Assembly: GCA_964408795.1 (NCBI GenBank)
Contig: CAYPAW010000075.1
Span: 15,009 to 79,008 of the forward strand
Direction of reading: 5' to 3'
DNA from: JABMQB01 sp964408795
GTDB lineage: Bacteria; Bacteroidota; Bacteroidia; Bacteroidales; Prolixibacteraceae
DNA length: 64,000 nt
The notes beneath the pieces were generated by a model. It did not search any database. It was not told where the DNA came from and saw only the letters and a program-made list of their open reading frames with translations. The position numbers and the translations under genes were made by a program. Below, in pieces: positions 16,702 to 25,893 of the stretch (positions are counted from its first letter, which is position 1; every line of letters starts with the position of its first letter).

Positions 16702-17644
16702 CGGGCATTTTTCCTCCAATGATTTCAGGGTTTATATCATAAAAAATTCTCAGGTAGGCCGCGATATCTGTCTGGATGGTACGGGCTCTCACGAAATGCA
16801 AATGAGACCGGGGAATGGCATCCCGGGCCACTTCGGAATCGGGCAGGATACGGTATTTCACGATGAGTACCGCTGCGCTGTCGGGATGCTGATTCACCCA
16901 GCGGGTTGACCGTTCATAAGCTGCCATCACGGTTTCTACAAACTGCGGATTCTCCGTCAGGAAACGCTCTTTTCCCAGGAATGCAGTCTGTGCCAAAGGA
17001 GCTCCCTGTTGTTTACTCCATTCATGGTTGAGATCGAACAAGGCATGGATCTTCCGGTTTTTATGCATCACCGAGCTTACCAGAGGTTCTGAGACCACGC
17101 CCAGCTCTGCCTGTCCGGCAGCCACAGCATGTGCCAGATCGATATGGGTAGGGAAACGGTAATCCAGTTGAATATCCTGATCAGGATTGATCCCATGCTG
17201 CATCAAGAGGAAGCGAAAAAGTACATCGGGGGTCATCCCCCGGGCCATCACATGAACCGCTTTGTTGCTCAGATCTTCCCACCGGGTAAGGCTCGTGTCT
17301 TTCCCCAAAAGATAGAGCGTGCCCCACACCGGAATCCCAAGAAGCCTGTAATCCAATTTCTTATTGTATAAAATGGCAGCCATGGTGGTCGGTAAAAGGG
17401 CAAAATCAGCCGTTCCATCCAGCATCCGCTTGCGAACCTGGAGGGGCTCATCCAGGATGTCAATCTGCAGATCCGCCTCCGGATGATGGTTTATGCTGTC
17501 AATAAGCTGGATCATTCCCATGGCTGAAGGACCCTTTAAGGTGACCCATCGGGCGGGACCCGGAGCGCTGTTGTCCGGCGCCGGATTCCGGCAACCCGTA
17601 GAAAAAAACAAAAGCAATAGAAATGGAAAAAATCTGTTTTGCAT
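16682..17644 (-). CDS. ABC importer substrate-binding lipoprotein (SsuA/ThiY-like)
   Basis: A 320-residue lipoprotein (lipobox FSTGC, Cys18) of the NMT1/SsuA-like periplasmic-binding fold. VTLKGPSAMGMIQLID opens the mature domain, with DFALLPTTMAAILYN as the ligand-pocket region and VSEPLVSSVM in lobe 2. First gene of the minus-strand importer. It diverges from the TM1266-like gene across a 232-bp intergenic region that should hold both promoters. The substrate is unknown; candidates for this fold are sulfonates, thiamine precursors or similar small organic anions. Confidence 0.85.
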   Translation of the reverse strand: MQNRFFPFLLLLFFSTGCRNPAPDNSAPGPARWVTLKGPSAMGMIQLIDSINHHPEADLQIDILDEPLQVRKRMLDGTADFALLPTTMAAILYNKKLDYRLLGIPVWGTLYLLGKDTSLTRWEDLSNKAVHVMARGMTPDVLFRFLLMQHGINPDQDIQLDYRFPTHIDLAHAVAAGQAELGVVSEPLVSSVMHKNRKIHALFDLNHEWSKQQGAPLAQTAFLGKERFLTENPQFVETVMAAYERSTRWVNQHPDSAAVLIVKYRILPDSEVARDAIPRSHLHFVRARTIQTDIAAYLRIFYDINPEIIGGKMPDENFYY

Positions 17645-17876
17645 GATCGTTACATTACCACAAAGCTACCTAATTTAGGCAATTTAGTTCGAATTTCCGA
17701 TCCCTGAAAACCGGGCAAACAGAAAAATATGATCAAAATCATTCCCTTGTCTGGGCACAACCCCTATTTTTGACCGAATTCGTAACATACGAACCGTATT
17801 TTACACTGCGATTCAGGCATACGTTTCAATCAAGGGTGTACGGGACAATCAATCATCTAATCCGGAGGGCATTCTG

Positions 17877-18125
17877 ATGGAAAAGAGAATAGGCACAGCA
17901 TTGATTCACATTGAAAGCCGCGAGAACATTGCGTTGTTGAACGACATTATCTCCAACCACTCCCCGATCATCTTAGGGCGGCAGGGATTACCCCACAGCA
18001 AAAACCACAGCATTATTTCTCTTGTTTTTGAAGGCACCACCGACGAGATTGGTTCCCTCACAGGCCAGTTGGGCCGTTTGAAAGGAATTCAGGTAAAATC
18101 GGTCCTGCTAAAAAACAAGGAATAA
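17877..18125 (+). CDS. TM1266-like ACT-fold protein
   Basis: An 82-residue protein resembling the TM1266 / iron-only hydrogenase system putative regulator family: a lone ferredoxin-like ACT/NikR-C-type domain. Visible features are RIGTALIHIESRENI at the start, ILGRQGLPHSKNHSIISLVFEG in the middle, and LTGQLGRLKGIQVKSVLL at the end. GGAGGG sits 6 to 11 bases before the ATG, an unusually strong ribosome-binding site for this phylum. It overlaps the next gene (TAATG). No hydrogenase gene is in the window, so a regulatory or ligand-binding role in transport is more likely here. Confidence 0.7.
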   Translation: MEKRIGTALIHIESRENIALLNDIISNHSPIILGRQGLPHSKNHSIISLVFEGTTDEIGSLTGQLGRLKGIQVKSVLLKNKE

Positions 18126-20341
18126 TGCATAAATCAGGATTTTTTACGTTGGTAACCGGTATTGTTTTAACTTTCACTTCGTACGGGCAAACGCCCCGGA
18201 ATCAGGATCCCCTATCTGACTCGATTCCCCTTACCGACCGGAATATACCGATTGGTGAAGTGGTTGTTTCGAGTCTTCGTATGGACCGGAAGGTCAGGGA
18301 GCTTCCGGCTTCGTTGAGCGTGGCCGGAGCCTATGATTATCAGAAACAGTCGGCCGGCACCCTTTCGGATGTTCTGGACCGTGAACCCGGTATTTCCATG
18401 GGACGCGACGGAATATGGGCTACCAACATCAACATCCGCGGATTGGGGGAAACCCGGTTGGTAACCCTCATTGATGGAAACCGCGTGGAGACAGCTACCG
18501 ATCTGACGGCCTCCTTCAGCATGGTCGATGTGAACGACATCGAACGGGTGGAAGTGATCAAAGGAGCCCAGTCGGTACTCTACGGAACCGGCGCCATGGG
18601 AGGCATTGTCAATATCATCACTAAAGACGGATCCTACGCCGGGAAACCCTACCTCTCAGGGGATGTTATCTCAGGCTTTGCTTCGGCCAACCGGCTCTTC
18701 ACCACCCATGGAGCCCTCAATGCAGGTTCTGAAAAATGGTACCTCAGAGTGAGCGGAATGATGAGCCATGCCGACGATATGCGCACCCCGGAAGGCGTAT
18801 TGCCCAACAGCCAGTTCTCCACAAACAACCTAACCGCCAAAATCGGTCTTAAACCGTTTACACGCCATGCTTTTAAGGTGCAGTACCAACGAAACTGGGG
18901 CAACGACATTGGAATCCCGGGAGGCGATGCCTTCCCGGGACCCGCCGAAGCAACCTATACCGATATTGGAAGACACCTGCTTGCGGCCCATTATGCGATT
19001 ACCCGGGTAACAGACAAACTCACTTCCTTGAAACTAAACTACTTCACTCAGTATATCCTGCGTGATGTATCCATGGTACCCAATACCGTGACAGAAACAT
19101 CCCTGCCAAACGGAAACAGACAGCGTACTACACCCGAAAGAATCATTCCCACCGGAGAACACCTCACAAACGGGGCTCAACTGCAAAGCACCTGGCAACT
19201 GTCGGATAAAAATATCTTCATTGGAGGGGTCGATCTCTGGGGACGTAAACTGACCACCGATCGGAAGAAATTCATCACCCTGGAAGTTTTAAATCCTGAA
19301 GGAAAGATCATTCAAACCAACCACATAGAACGCGGGGAAACTCCCATTCCGGAATCGTATTTTACCAGTGCCGGATTGTTTATGCAAAACGAAACCCACA
19401 TGCTGAACGACCGGCTGACGCTGATGACCGGAGGACGCCTGGACGAAGTCTGGATTCATAACGAGCAGGGAACCGATGTCGATTACCTGATCATCAACGG
19501 CACCCGGAATGACTCCCCTCCCACCCGGCGGATAACCTTTGAAAAGGAAGACAACCAAAGTTTTTCATGGAGCGCCAATGCAGGAATTCTTTATCAGATA
19601 CAGAAAAATACCGATCTTTCTCTGAACCTGGCGCGTTCCTTCAGGGCTCCCTCTTTGGAAGAACGGTTTAAATACATCGATCTGGGAAATCTGGTTCGCC
19701 TGGGCGATCCCTCCCTGAAACCTGAAAGTGCTTATTCAGCCGACCTGGGTGTGAGAATCTGGAATCCCGGATTGACCATGCAAGCCGGTATCTTCATCAA
19801 CCGGATTACCAACATGATCGTTGAAACTCCAGGAGAATTTGTCTTTACCCTGACTTCCGAAACCGATCCCGATACAATCCCGGCACTCATCAATTCCAAT
19901 GTGAGCAAAGCCTTGCTTTACGGATTTGATTTCAAAGTCGACTATACCGTTTCTCACAACTGGGTTATGTTCCTCTCGGGGGCATACGTGCGCGGGAAAG
20001 AAACCAGTACCCAGGAAGATCTTCCCATGATCCCTCCCTTGAACGGAAGAGTGGGAATACGCTATTCCCTTCAGAACACAGGCTCGGCTGAACTCATACT
20101 GGCTGGAGCCGCCAAACAGAATAAAATAGCCGAAGGGGAACAGGAAACCGAAGGGTATTACCGCCTGGATGCAACCCTGAGTACACAAAAAATCCATCTG
20201 GGAATAACGGATTTGCAACTATTCGCCGGTATCGATAACCTTACCAACCATCGGTATACAAACCATCTCTCAACCAACAGGGGAAGCATTAGCGTTGAAC
20301 CCGGAAGAAATATTTTTGTGCGCTTGAAACTCTCCTTTTAA
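18125..20341 (+). CDS. TonB-dependent receptor
   Basis: A 738-residue outer-membrane receptor with signal peptide (cleavage likely after SYGQ, about 24). No carboxypeptidase-like domain. Plug domain about 50-165 (REL PASLSVAG, then RDGIWATNINIRGLGETRLVTL, and VEVIKGAQSVLYGTGAMGGIVNI) followed by a 22-strand barrel with an aromatic end (FVRLKLSF). It is translationally coupled to the TM1266-like gene and faces the ABC importer divergently. Outer-membrane uptake by this receptor followed by inner-membrane import by the ABC system is the obvious model, but unproven. Confidence 0.9.
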   Translation: MHKSGFFTLVTGIVLTFTSYGQTPRNQDPLSDSIPLTDRNIPIGEVVVSSLRMDRKVRELPASLSVAGAYDYQKQSAGTLSDVLDREPGISMGRDGIWATNINIRGLGETRLVTLIDGNRVETATDLTASFSMVDVNDIERVEVIKGAQSVLYGTGAMGGIVNIITKDGSYAGKPYLSGDVISGFASANRLFTTHGALNAGSEKWYLRVSGMMSHADDMRTPEGVLPNSQFSTNNLTAKIGLKPFTRHAFKVQYQRNWGNDIGIPGGDAFPGPAEATYTDIGRHLLAAHYAITRVTDKLTSLKLNYFTQYILRDVSMVPNTVTETSLPNGNRQRTTPERIIPTGEHLTNGAQLQSTWQLSDKNIFIGGVDLWGRKLTTDRKKFITLEVLNPEGKIIQTNHIERGETPIPESYFTSAGLFMQNETHMLNDRLTLMTGGRLDEVWIHNEQGTDVDYLIINGTRNDSPPTRRITFEKEDNQSFSWSANAGILYQIQKNTDLSLNLARSFRAPSLEERFKYIDLGNLVRLGDPSLKPESAYSADLGVRIWNPGLTMQAGIFINRITNMIVETPGEFVFTLTSETDPDTIPALINSNVSKALLYGFDFKVDYTVSHNWVMFLSGAYVRGKETSTQEDLPMIPPLNGRVGIRYSLQNTGSAELILAGAAKQNKIAEGEQETEGYYRLDATLSTQKIHLGITDLQLFAGIDNLTNHRYTNHLSTNRGSISVEPGRNIFVRLKLSF

Positions 20342-20418
20342 GGCATCCGAAAGATTTTTTGCTAAATTGCTTTCTTTTTTGCCGGCAGACAACGCTTATT
20401 TTTATTTCGCAACGCAAC

Positions 20419-21945
20419 ATGAAAGACAACAACCTTATCGGGTTTGACAATGAAAAATACCTCCGGGAGCAGACCGCTGCGATTCTGGAAAGGGTCAACC
20501 GCTTCAACGACAAACTTTACCTGGAGTGTGGAGGAAAGATCTTATATGATTACCATGCATCCAGGGTATTGCCGGGATTTGACCCGAATGTAAAAATGCA
20601 GATGCTTCAACGGTTAAAAGACCAGATTGATGTCATTCTGTGCATTCATGCCGGCGATATTGAACGGAAAAAAATCCGGGCGGATTTTGGAATCACCTAC
20701 GATGTGGATGCGTTGAAAACCATTGATGATTTCCGGGAATGGGGAATCGACATCACCGCTGTGGTGATCACCCGGTATGAGCATCAGTTACCGGCAAAAG
20801 CCTTTAAAAACAAACTGGAATTGCGGGGAGTGAAGGTATATATACATTCTCCCACAAAGGGATATCCCACGGATGTGGATTTGATCGTCAGCGACGAGGG
20901 GTACGGGGCAAACGAATACATCCCTACGACCCGCCCCATTGTGGTGGTCACCGGCCCGGGACCGGGCAGCGGAAAACTTGCCACCTGTTTAAGCAACCTG
21001 TACCATGAATACAAAAATGGCCTCAAAGCTGGTTATGCCAAATTTGAAACATTCCCCGTCTGGAACCTGCCTGTCAACCATAAAGTCAACATTGCTTACG
21101 AAGCAGCCACAGCCGACCTGCATGACCGGGTTCTCACCGATGAATACCATTGGAAGGCTTACCGGAAAAAAGTCGTTAATTATAACCGGGATATAGAAGC
21201 TTTTCATCTGCTGAAAAGAACCATTGAAAAAATTACCAGAGGCGAATCCATGTACCAGTCTCCCACCGATATGGGCGTCAACCGGGTAAGCGCAGGGATC
21301 ATCAATGACCCGGTCATTCAGGAAGCTTCTCACCAGGAAATTATTCGCCGCTATTTCCGGTGTGCGGTGGAATATACCATGGGACTCGTTGAAAAAGAGG
21401 TTCTGGACAGAATCCTTTACATCATGAAAAAAGCAGGGGCTGACGAGAAAGACCGGAAGGTTGTTTTGCCTGCCCGGGAAGCAGCTGTCCAGGCTGAAAA
21501 AAACGGAAAAGGAAACGAGGGAATCTTCTGCGGCGCTTCCATTGAATTGCATGACGGAACCATCCTTACCGGGAAAAACTCCCCCCTGATGCACGCCGCC
21601 TCAAGCCTCATCCTGAACGCTTCCAAATACCTGGCCGGACTTCCTGACAACCTCTACCTTTTGCCCCAGAATATCATTGACTCGGTAACCCACCTCAAAA
21701 AAGATATCCTGAATGGGAAAATGACCAGTCTCGATCTGGATGAAACCTTGATTGCACTGGGCATAAGCGCTTTGTCCAATCCCGCAGGACAGATGGCTTT
21801 GGAAAAACTGGAATTCCTCCAGGGTTGTGAAGTCCATCTCACCCATATACCTACACCCGGCGATGAGGCCGGATTGAGAAAATTAAAAGTAAACCTGACG
21901 TGCGACCCTGAATACGCCAGTAAAAGCCTTTTTATAAGCGGATGA
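20419..21945 (+). CDS. DUF1846 family protein
   Basis: About 508 residues from the ATG at 20419 (MKDNNLIGFDNEKYL), the usual family length. The frame opens 20 codons earlier, but those codons are A+T-rich leader. DUF1846 proteins are cytosolic and of uncertain function. The visible family core includes ECGGKILYDYHASRVLPGF, ILCIHAGDIERKK, and a glycine-rich GPGPGSGKLATCLS loop at about 180-193 that looks nucleotide-binding. C-terminal Asp/Glu-rich segments close the protein. Convergent with the cPGS-like gene, with 26 bp between stops. Confidence 0.88.
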   Translation: MKDNNLIGFDNEKYLREQTAAILERVNRFNDKLYLECGGKILYDYHASRVLPGFDPNVKMQMLQRLKDQIDVILCIHAGDIERKKIRADFGITYDVDALKTIDDFREWGIDITAVVITRYEHQLPAKAFKNKLELRGVKVYIHSPTKGYPTDVDLIVSDEGYGANEYIPTTRPIVVVTGPGPGSGKLATCLSNLYHEYKNGLKAGYAKFETFPVWNLPVNHKVNIAYEAATADLHDRVLTDEYHWKAYRKKVVNYNRDIEAFHLLKRTIEKITRGESMYQSPTDMGVNRVSAGIINDPVIQEASHQEIIRRYFRCAVEYTMGLVEKEVLDRILYIMKKAGADEKDRKVVLPAREAAVQAEKNGKGNEGIFCGASIELHDGTILTGKNSPLMHAASSLILNASKYLAGLPDNLYLLPQNIIDSVTHLKKDILNGKMTSLDLDETLIALGISALSNPAGQMALEKLEFLQGCEVHLTHIPTPGDEAGLRKLKVNLTCDPEYASKSLFISG

Positions 21946-21948
21946 AAA

Positions 21949-21962
21949 AAAAGCCGGCTTTC
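21949..21962. terminator. Short palindrome between convergent genes
   Basis: AAAGCCGGCTTT at 21950-21961 preceded by an A-run lies exactly between the convergent stops at 21945 and 21972. The A-run reads as a T-tract for the minus-strand gene. It is short for a terminator stem, so only modestly supported. Confidence 0.45.
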
Positions 21963-21971
21963 GGATTTCTT

Positions 21972-23288
21972 TCAGCAGAACTTCTCGGCCAATAACGTCT
22001 TTAAATCAGGCCCCTCAATTTGTTCCAGTTCATAGGTAACCCGTACCGTTGGTTTATTGATCTTAATAAACCGTGTAAGATCCACCGGGGTAGCAATGAT
22101 CACCGCATCGCAATCTGTTTTATTGATGGTTTCCTGGAGGTCGTTAATTTGTTCATCGCTATAGCCCATAGCGGGTAACAAGGTTCCTATTTTAGGATAC
22201 TTCCTGAATGTTTCGGTGATTGTTCCCACGGTATAAGGCCGGGGATCCACAATCTCGGCGGCCTTGAAATTCTTCGCTGCCACAATGCCGGCGCCGTATT
22301 TCATCTCCCCATGGGTAAGGGTAGGTCCATCTTCAATGACCAGAACTCTCTTTCCTTTCACCCATTCCGGATGATCCAGTTTTAAGGCTGAATTGGCTTT
22401 TATGACGGCTGCTGTTGGAACGTATTTCCGGATATTCTTCTCCAGTTTTTCGATGTTTTCTTTGGAGGCACTATCCATCTTGTTGATGACCAGCAATTGC
22501 GCCCGCAGAAAATTCACCTGCCCCGGGAAGTAGGAAAGCTCATGTCCGGGCCGGTGGGGATCCACCACAACGATTTCCAGATCCGGTTTGTAGAAAGGAG
22601 TATCGTTGTTTCCGCCATCCCAGAGAATGATATCGGCTTCTTTCTCCGCTTCACGCACAATGGCTTCATAATCGACCCCTGCAAAGATCACTCGTCCCCG
22701 GGTAACATAGGGTTCATACTCTTCCATTTCTTCGATGGTACACTTATGATCATGAAGATCCTGAATGGAAGCAAATCGTTGTACTTTCTGGGCCACTAAA
22801 TTGCCATAGGGCATGGGATGCCGTATGGCAACCACCTTTTTCCCCAGATCCCAGAGAAGATCGCCCACCATGCGGGATGTCTGTGATTTGCCACACCCGG
22901 TGCGCACAGCGCATACCGAAACAACCGGCTTGGTCGATTCGACCATGGTTTCAGTTGGTGAGGCAATGGAAAATTTTGCCCCGGCAGCCATCACGCTGGC
23001 TCCCAACTGCATGACATGGTCGTAAGGTACATCGGAATACGAAAAAACAACTTCATCGACCCGATGTTCCCGGATCAAATCCGCCAATTCGCTTTCAGCA
23101 TATATCGGTATGCCCTGGGGATAGTAGGGACCGGCCAGCTCCGGAGGATATTTCCTGCCCTCAATATTGGGAATTTGCGTTGCCGTGAATGCAACTACTT
23201 CTACCTGATTGTTTGCCCTGTAAAGAACATTGAAATTGTGAAAATCGCGGCCGGCAGCACCGCATATTATTACCTTCTTACGTTCCAT
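21972..23288 (-). CDS. Cyclic 2,3-diphosphoglycerate synthetase-like P-loop NTPase
   Basis: About 438 residues from the ATG at 23288 (MERKKVIICGAAGRD). An N-terminal Rossmann-like segment (GAAGRDFHNFNVLYR) is followed by a P-loop AVRTGCGKSQTSR at about residue 125, an ILWDGGNNDTPF acidic motif, and VINKMD near 270. This matches the family named after archaeal cyclic 2,3-diphosphoglycerate synthetase (CpgS), which cyclises 2,3-bisphosphoglycerate. Bacterial members are widespread and their product is not established, so I do not claim that activity. Convergent with DUF1846. Confidence 0.82.
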   Translation of the reverse strand: MERKKVIICGAAGRDFHNFNVLYRANNQVEVVAFTATQIPNIEGRKYPPELAGPYYPQGIPIYAESELADLIREHRVDEVVFSYSDVPYDHVMQLGASVMAAGAKFSIASPTETMVESTKPVVSVCAVRTGCGKSQTSRMVGDLLWDLGKKVVAIRHPMPYGNLVAQKVQRFASIQDLHDHKCTIEEMEEYEPYVTRGRVIFAGVDYEAIVREAEKEADIILWDGGNNDTPFYKPDLEIVVVDPHRPGHELSYFPGQVNFLRAQLLVINKMDSASKENIEKLEKNIRKYVPTAAVIKANSALKLDHPEWVKGKRVLVIEDGPTLTHGEMKYGAGIVAAKNFKAAEIVDPRPYTVGTITETFRKYPKIGTLLPAMGYSDEQINDLQETINKTDCDAVIIATPVDLTRFIKINKPTVRVTYELEQIEGPDLKTLLAEKFC

Positions 23289-23678
23289 AAAATTGAAATA
23301 ATAAATGAATAGTTTTGTTTCGGACGCCAAAGGTAATACTTAAAAAAGAGTTCCGGCATGACGAAAAGCAGGATTTACAGATCAGTAAAAATGGTCATTT
23401 TTTCCAAAAAAAAAACCTGAAAGCCAGGCCGAAAATTTTCCGATTTATGTAAATTTAGCCGGCACTGTTCGAAAAAATGTACCGTGGTCATTCCACACCG
23501 GGAAGATGGACTTAGCCAGGTTGCCCGAAATAGATCCGGAAGAGTATAACTTTTCCATTGCGTTATACGGAATCTGTGTAATCTCAAAGCTTCTGGAGTA
23601 ACGCCTATTCGTGATAAACATTCCGGGTTATTCCTCAACGGTAATTATTGAAGGAAATACGATGAATAACAAAAAAAC

Positions 23679-23787
23679 ATATGAAACGAGCATGAACTTT
23701 TTAATCAAAAGTTCGCCAAAGGCAATGATTAAAAGAAGTTCATGTGAGAGCGAAACGGTTCCATACGTTCTCAAATTTATGATGAAG
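23679..23787 (+). repeat. About 110-bp hairpin repeat, copy 1
   Basis: Nearly identical to 63891-64000, with about six differences including one T insertion. Left arm CATGAACTTTTTAATCA (23691-23707) pairs with right arm TGATTAAAAGAAGTTCATG (23726-23744) across the loop AAAGTTCGCCAAAGGCAA, giving a long stem. A conserved tail GTGAGAGCGAAACGGTTCC follows. It lies in the otherwise gene-free 23289-23816 interval, 30 bp upstream of the epimerase start. It may be a structured RNA, a small mobile repeat, or a translated remnant; the 64-residue open frame through it is not convincing. Confidence 0.8.
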
Positions 23788-23816
23788 TTATGGGACGAAT
23801 TATAAATTTTAAACGT

Positions 23817-24923
23817 ATGAAAATCAGGCAAATTGAAATATACCAGTCTCCGATCAAGCTCAGAGAACCTTTTATTATCTCGCTTGGACAAGTTGACTAT
23901 GCGGAGAATATCCTTGTTGTAATCCGTACCGACAACGGGCTAACCGGTTATGGAGAATGCAGTCCGTTTAAAACCATCCAGGGGGAGAGCATGGAGACGT
24001 GTTATGTGGTTGGCCGGTATTTGGGGAAGGTACTTCTTGGCATGGATCCGCGCAATATGAAAGAATGCTCCATGCGAATGGATGGGATCATTTATGGAAA
24101 TACAAGTATAAAAAGTGCTTTTGATATGGCATTATACGATATCGCTTCCCAACATTCCGGGATGCCTCTGTACCAATATTTGGGAGGCAACAATCATAAA
24201 ACCATAGCAACTGATTATACTGTAAGCATCAGCAACGCCGAAAAAATGGCTCAGGATGCGAAGAGAATAAAATCCGGAGGATTCCAGGTTATCAAAGTAA
24301 AACTGGGAGGATCAAAAGAACAGGATGTTGAGCGGATCCGGCTTATCCGGGAAGCAATCGGCCCCGGATTGCCGGTTCGTATCGATGCCAACCAGGGATG
24401 GACGGCTGAAACAGCACTTGAGATTCTTAGGAACCTGGCTCCTTACGATATCCAGCATTGCGAAGAACCCATTCCCCGCTGGGATTTCATGAAACTTCCT
24501 GAGATAAGGAGCAAAAGTCCGATTCCCATTATGGCGGATGAATCTTGTTGTGACCATCATGATGCCAGACGTTTGATTGACCTGGGAGCTTGTGATTCCC
24601 TGAATATCAAACTGGGTAAATCATCGGGTATTTTCAAAGCCTTACAAATCATTCACCTTGCTGAGGAGGCAAAAATCCCTGCTCAGATAGGTGGCTTCCT
24701 GGAATCCAGACTGGGCTTTACTGCTTCGGCTCATCTGGCTCTGGTAACGGCAAACATTAGGTACTACGACTTTGATACTCCTCTCATGTTTGTGGAAGAT
24801 CCGGTACTGGGCGGTATAACGTATGGCAATAAGGGAACAATTACGGTTCCTGAGAAGCCGGGCCTGGGGGCTTCTGCAGATCCCGGCTATCTGAAGGGAT
24901 TAACCCACTGTACAATCAGCTAA
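23817..24923 (+). CDS. Dipeptide epimerase (enolase superfamily)
   Basis: About 368 residues from the ATG at 23817; nine upstream in-frame codons are discounted. This is the L-Ala-D/L-Glu epimerase branch. The catalytic lysine pair sits in IKVKLGG, metal ligands are Asp in RIDANQGW, Glu in HCEEP and Asp in MADES, the second-half lysine is in NIKLGKS, and the specificity motif YDFDTP near the C-terminus is the DxD that grips the dipeptide ammonium. It probably epimerises L-Ala-D-Glu during murein-peptide recycling. The exact dipeptide is not predictable by eye. The hairpin repeat sits just upstream. Confidence 0.88.
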   Translation: MKIRQIEIYQSPIKLREPFIISLGQVDYAENILVVIRTDNGLTGYGECSPFKTIQGESMETCYVVGRYLGKVLLGMDPRNMKECSMRMDGIIYGNTSIKSAFDMALYDIASQHSGMPLYQYLGGNNHKTIATDYTVSISNAEKMAQDAKRIKSGGFQVIKVKLGGSKEQDVERIRLIREAIGPGLPVRIDANQGWTAETALEILRNLAPYDIQHCEEPIPRWDFMKLPEIRSKSPIPIMADESCCDHHDARRLIDLGACDSLNIKLGKSSGIFKALQIIHLAEEAKIPAQIGGFLESRLGFTASAHLALVTANIRYYDFDTPLMFVEDPVLGGITYGNKGTITVPEKPGLGASADPGYLKGLTHCTIS

Positions 24924-25021
24924 GCCATTGAAAACAGACTCTCTGCGGGGTGAAAACAAAGAGACCGGGGCAAACCTTCGCCGCCATAATCCTGCCTCAT
25001 AGGTATTTCACTCCGGAGTGT

Positions 25022-25849
25022 TTATTTCACGGTTTGATCGAGGGGTCTGCCGAGGCTTTCGTACAATCTTCGGCGGCCCGCTTTATCGCCCTGAAGGACC
25101 TGCTGGGCATTTTCAGCCACCTCCCGGGCTACAGAACGGGGCACCACGATGACTCCATCGCCGTCGGCAACCACCACATCCCCCGGATTCACGAGAACCC
25201 CTCCGATGGTAACCGGACGGTTCACCGATTCCAGTTCATTGCGTCCCGGACGGATTCCCCGCCCTTTTCTGCGCAGGTAAAGAGGCACTTTTTCGAGGGC
25301 TACCTCATCGGTATCCCGGGAACTGGCATCGGTAACAACCCCTACGGCTCCGGCCTGGTACCAGCCAAGAATATTGTTCGATCCGATGGTGCCGATATCC
25401 CGGTCTTCAACATCGTCAATCACTACCACCGTACCGGGTCGGATAATTTGGGTAAAGGTCTCCGGAGAATAGGCATTGTAAAAATTCCCTTCCCAGCGGG
25501 AAAAATCCTCCCCCGGTTTGGGTAAAGCAGGACGTTGCGTCGGTACATAACGGACCGTCACAGCAATGCCCCGGATCACATGGCTCATATGCTCCGTGTC
25601 TGTCCAACAGGCATGAATCTCCGGATTCACCAACCCGGTACCCGGTAATCCTACCCGATCCATACCATCCGAAACATCCGCAACACGCAATCCCTGGTAC
25701 ATCTTCAGAAGCGCTGCATCTTCCTCTTCGGAATAAACCTGCGTCTCCATCAGGTTGATCCCCCGCCGGATCTCCCCGGGAGTCTGAGCCCATACATTAC
25801 ATACTAAGAATAAAAAGAGTCCTGTGGTTAAGGTAATTTTTTTCATCAT
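25022..25849 (-). CDS. Exported RraA-like protein
   Basis: A 275-residue protein with an N-terminal signal peptide (MMKKITLTTGLFLFLVCNVWAQ) ahead of an RraA / HMG-aldolase-type domain: VADVSDGMDR, PGTVVVIDDV, AGAVGVVTDASSRD, then NPGDVVVADGDGVIVVP. Canonical members have TDGxxRD at the metal/substrate loop; here it is TDASSRD, losing one glycine but keeping Asp and Arg. RraA in E. coli inhibits RNase E, but exported relatives cannot do that, so a lyase or aldolase role is more plausible. Probably last gene of the minus-strand run from the glycosyltransferase gene. Confidence 0.82.
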   Translation of the reverse strand: MMKKITLTTGLFLFLVCNVWAQTPGEIRRGINLMETQVYSEEEDAALLKMYQGLRVADVSDGMDRVGLPGTGLVNPEIHACWTDTEHMSHVIRGIAVTVRYVPTQRPALPKPGEDFSRWEGNFYNAYSPETFTQIIRPGTVVVIDDVEDRDIGTIGSNNILGWYQAGAVGVVTDASSRDTDEVALEKVPLYLRRKGRGIRPGRNELESVNRPVTIGGVLVNPGDVVVADGDGVIVVPRSVAREVAENAQQVLQGDKAGRRRLYESLGRPLDQTVK

Positions 25850-25893
25850 ACATTGGTTTTAACGGTTTTTTGGTGAATAAAAATAAAAAAATA

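Noticed and set aside
17645..17876. Riboswitch upstream of the TM1266-like/TonB genes
   Set aside because: I looked for cobalamin, TPP and similar conserved cores and saw none; a covariance search would be needed to exclude one.
23611..23805. 64-residue frame over hairpin repeat copy 1
   Set aside because: It reads through a long stem, and the base changes and one-base insertion in copy 2 break the frame; a repeat or RNA explains it better.
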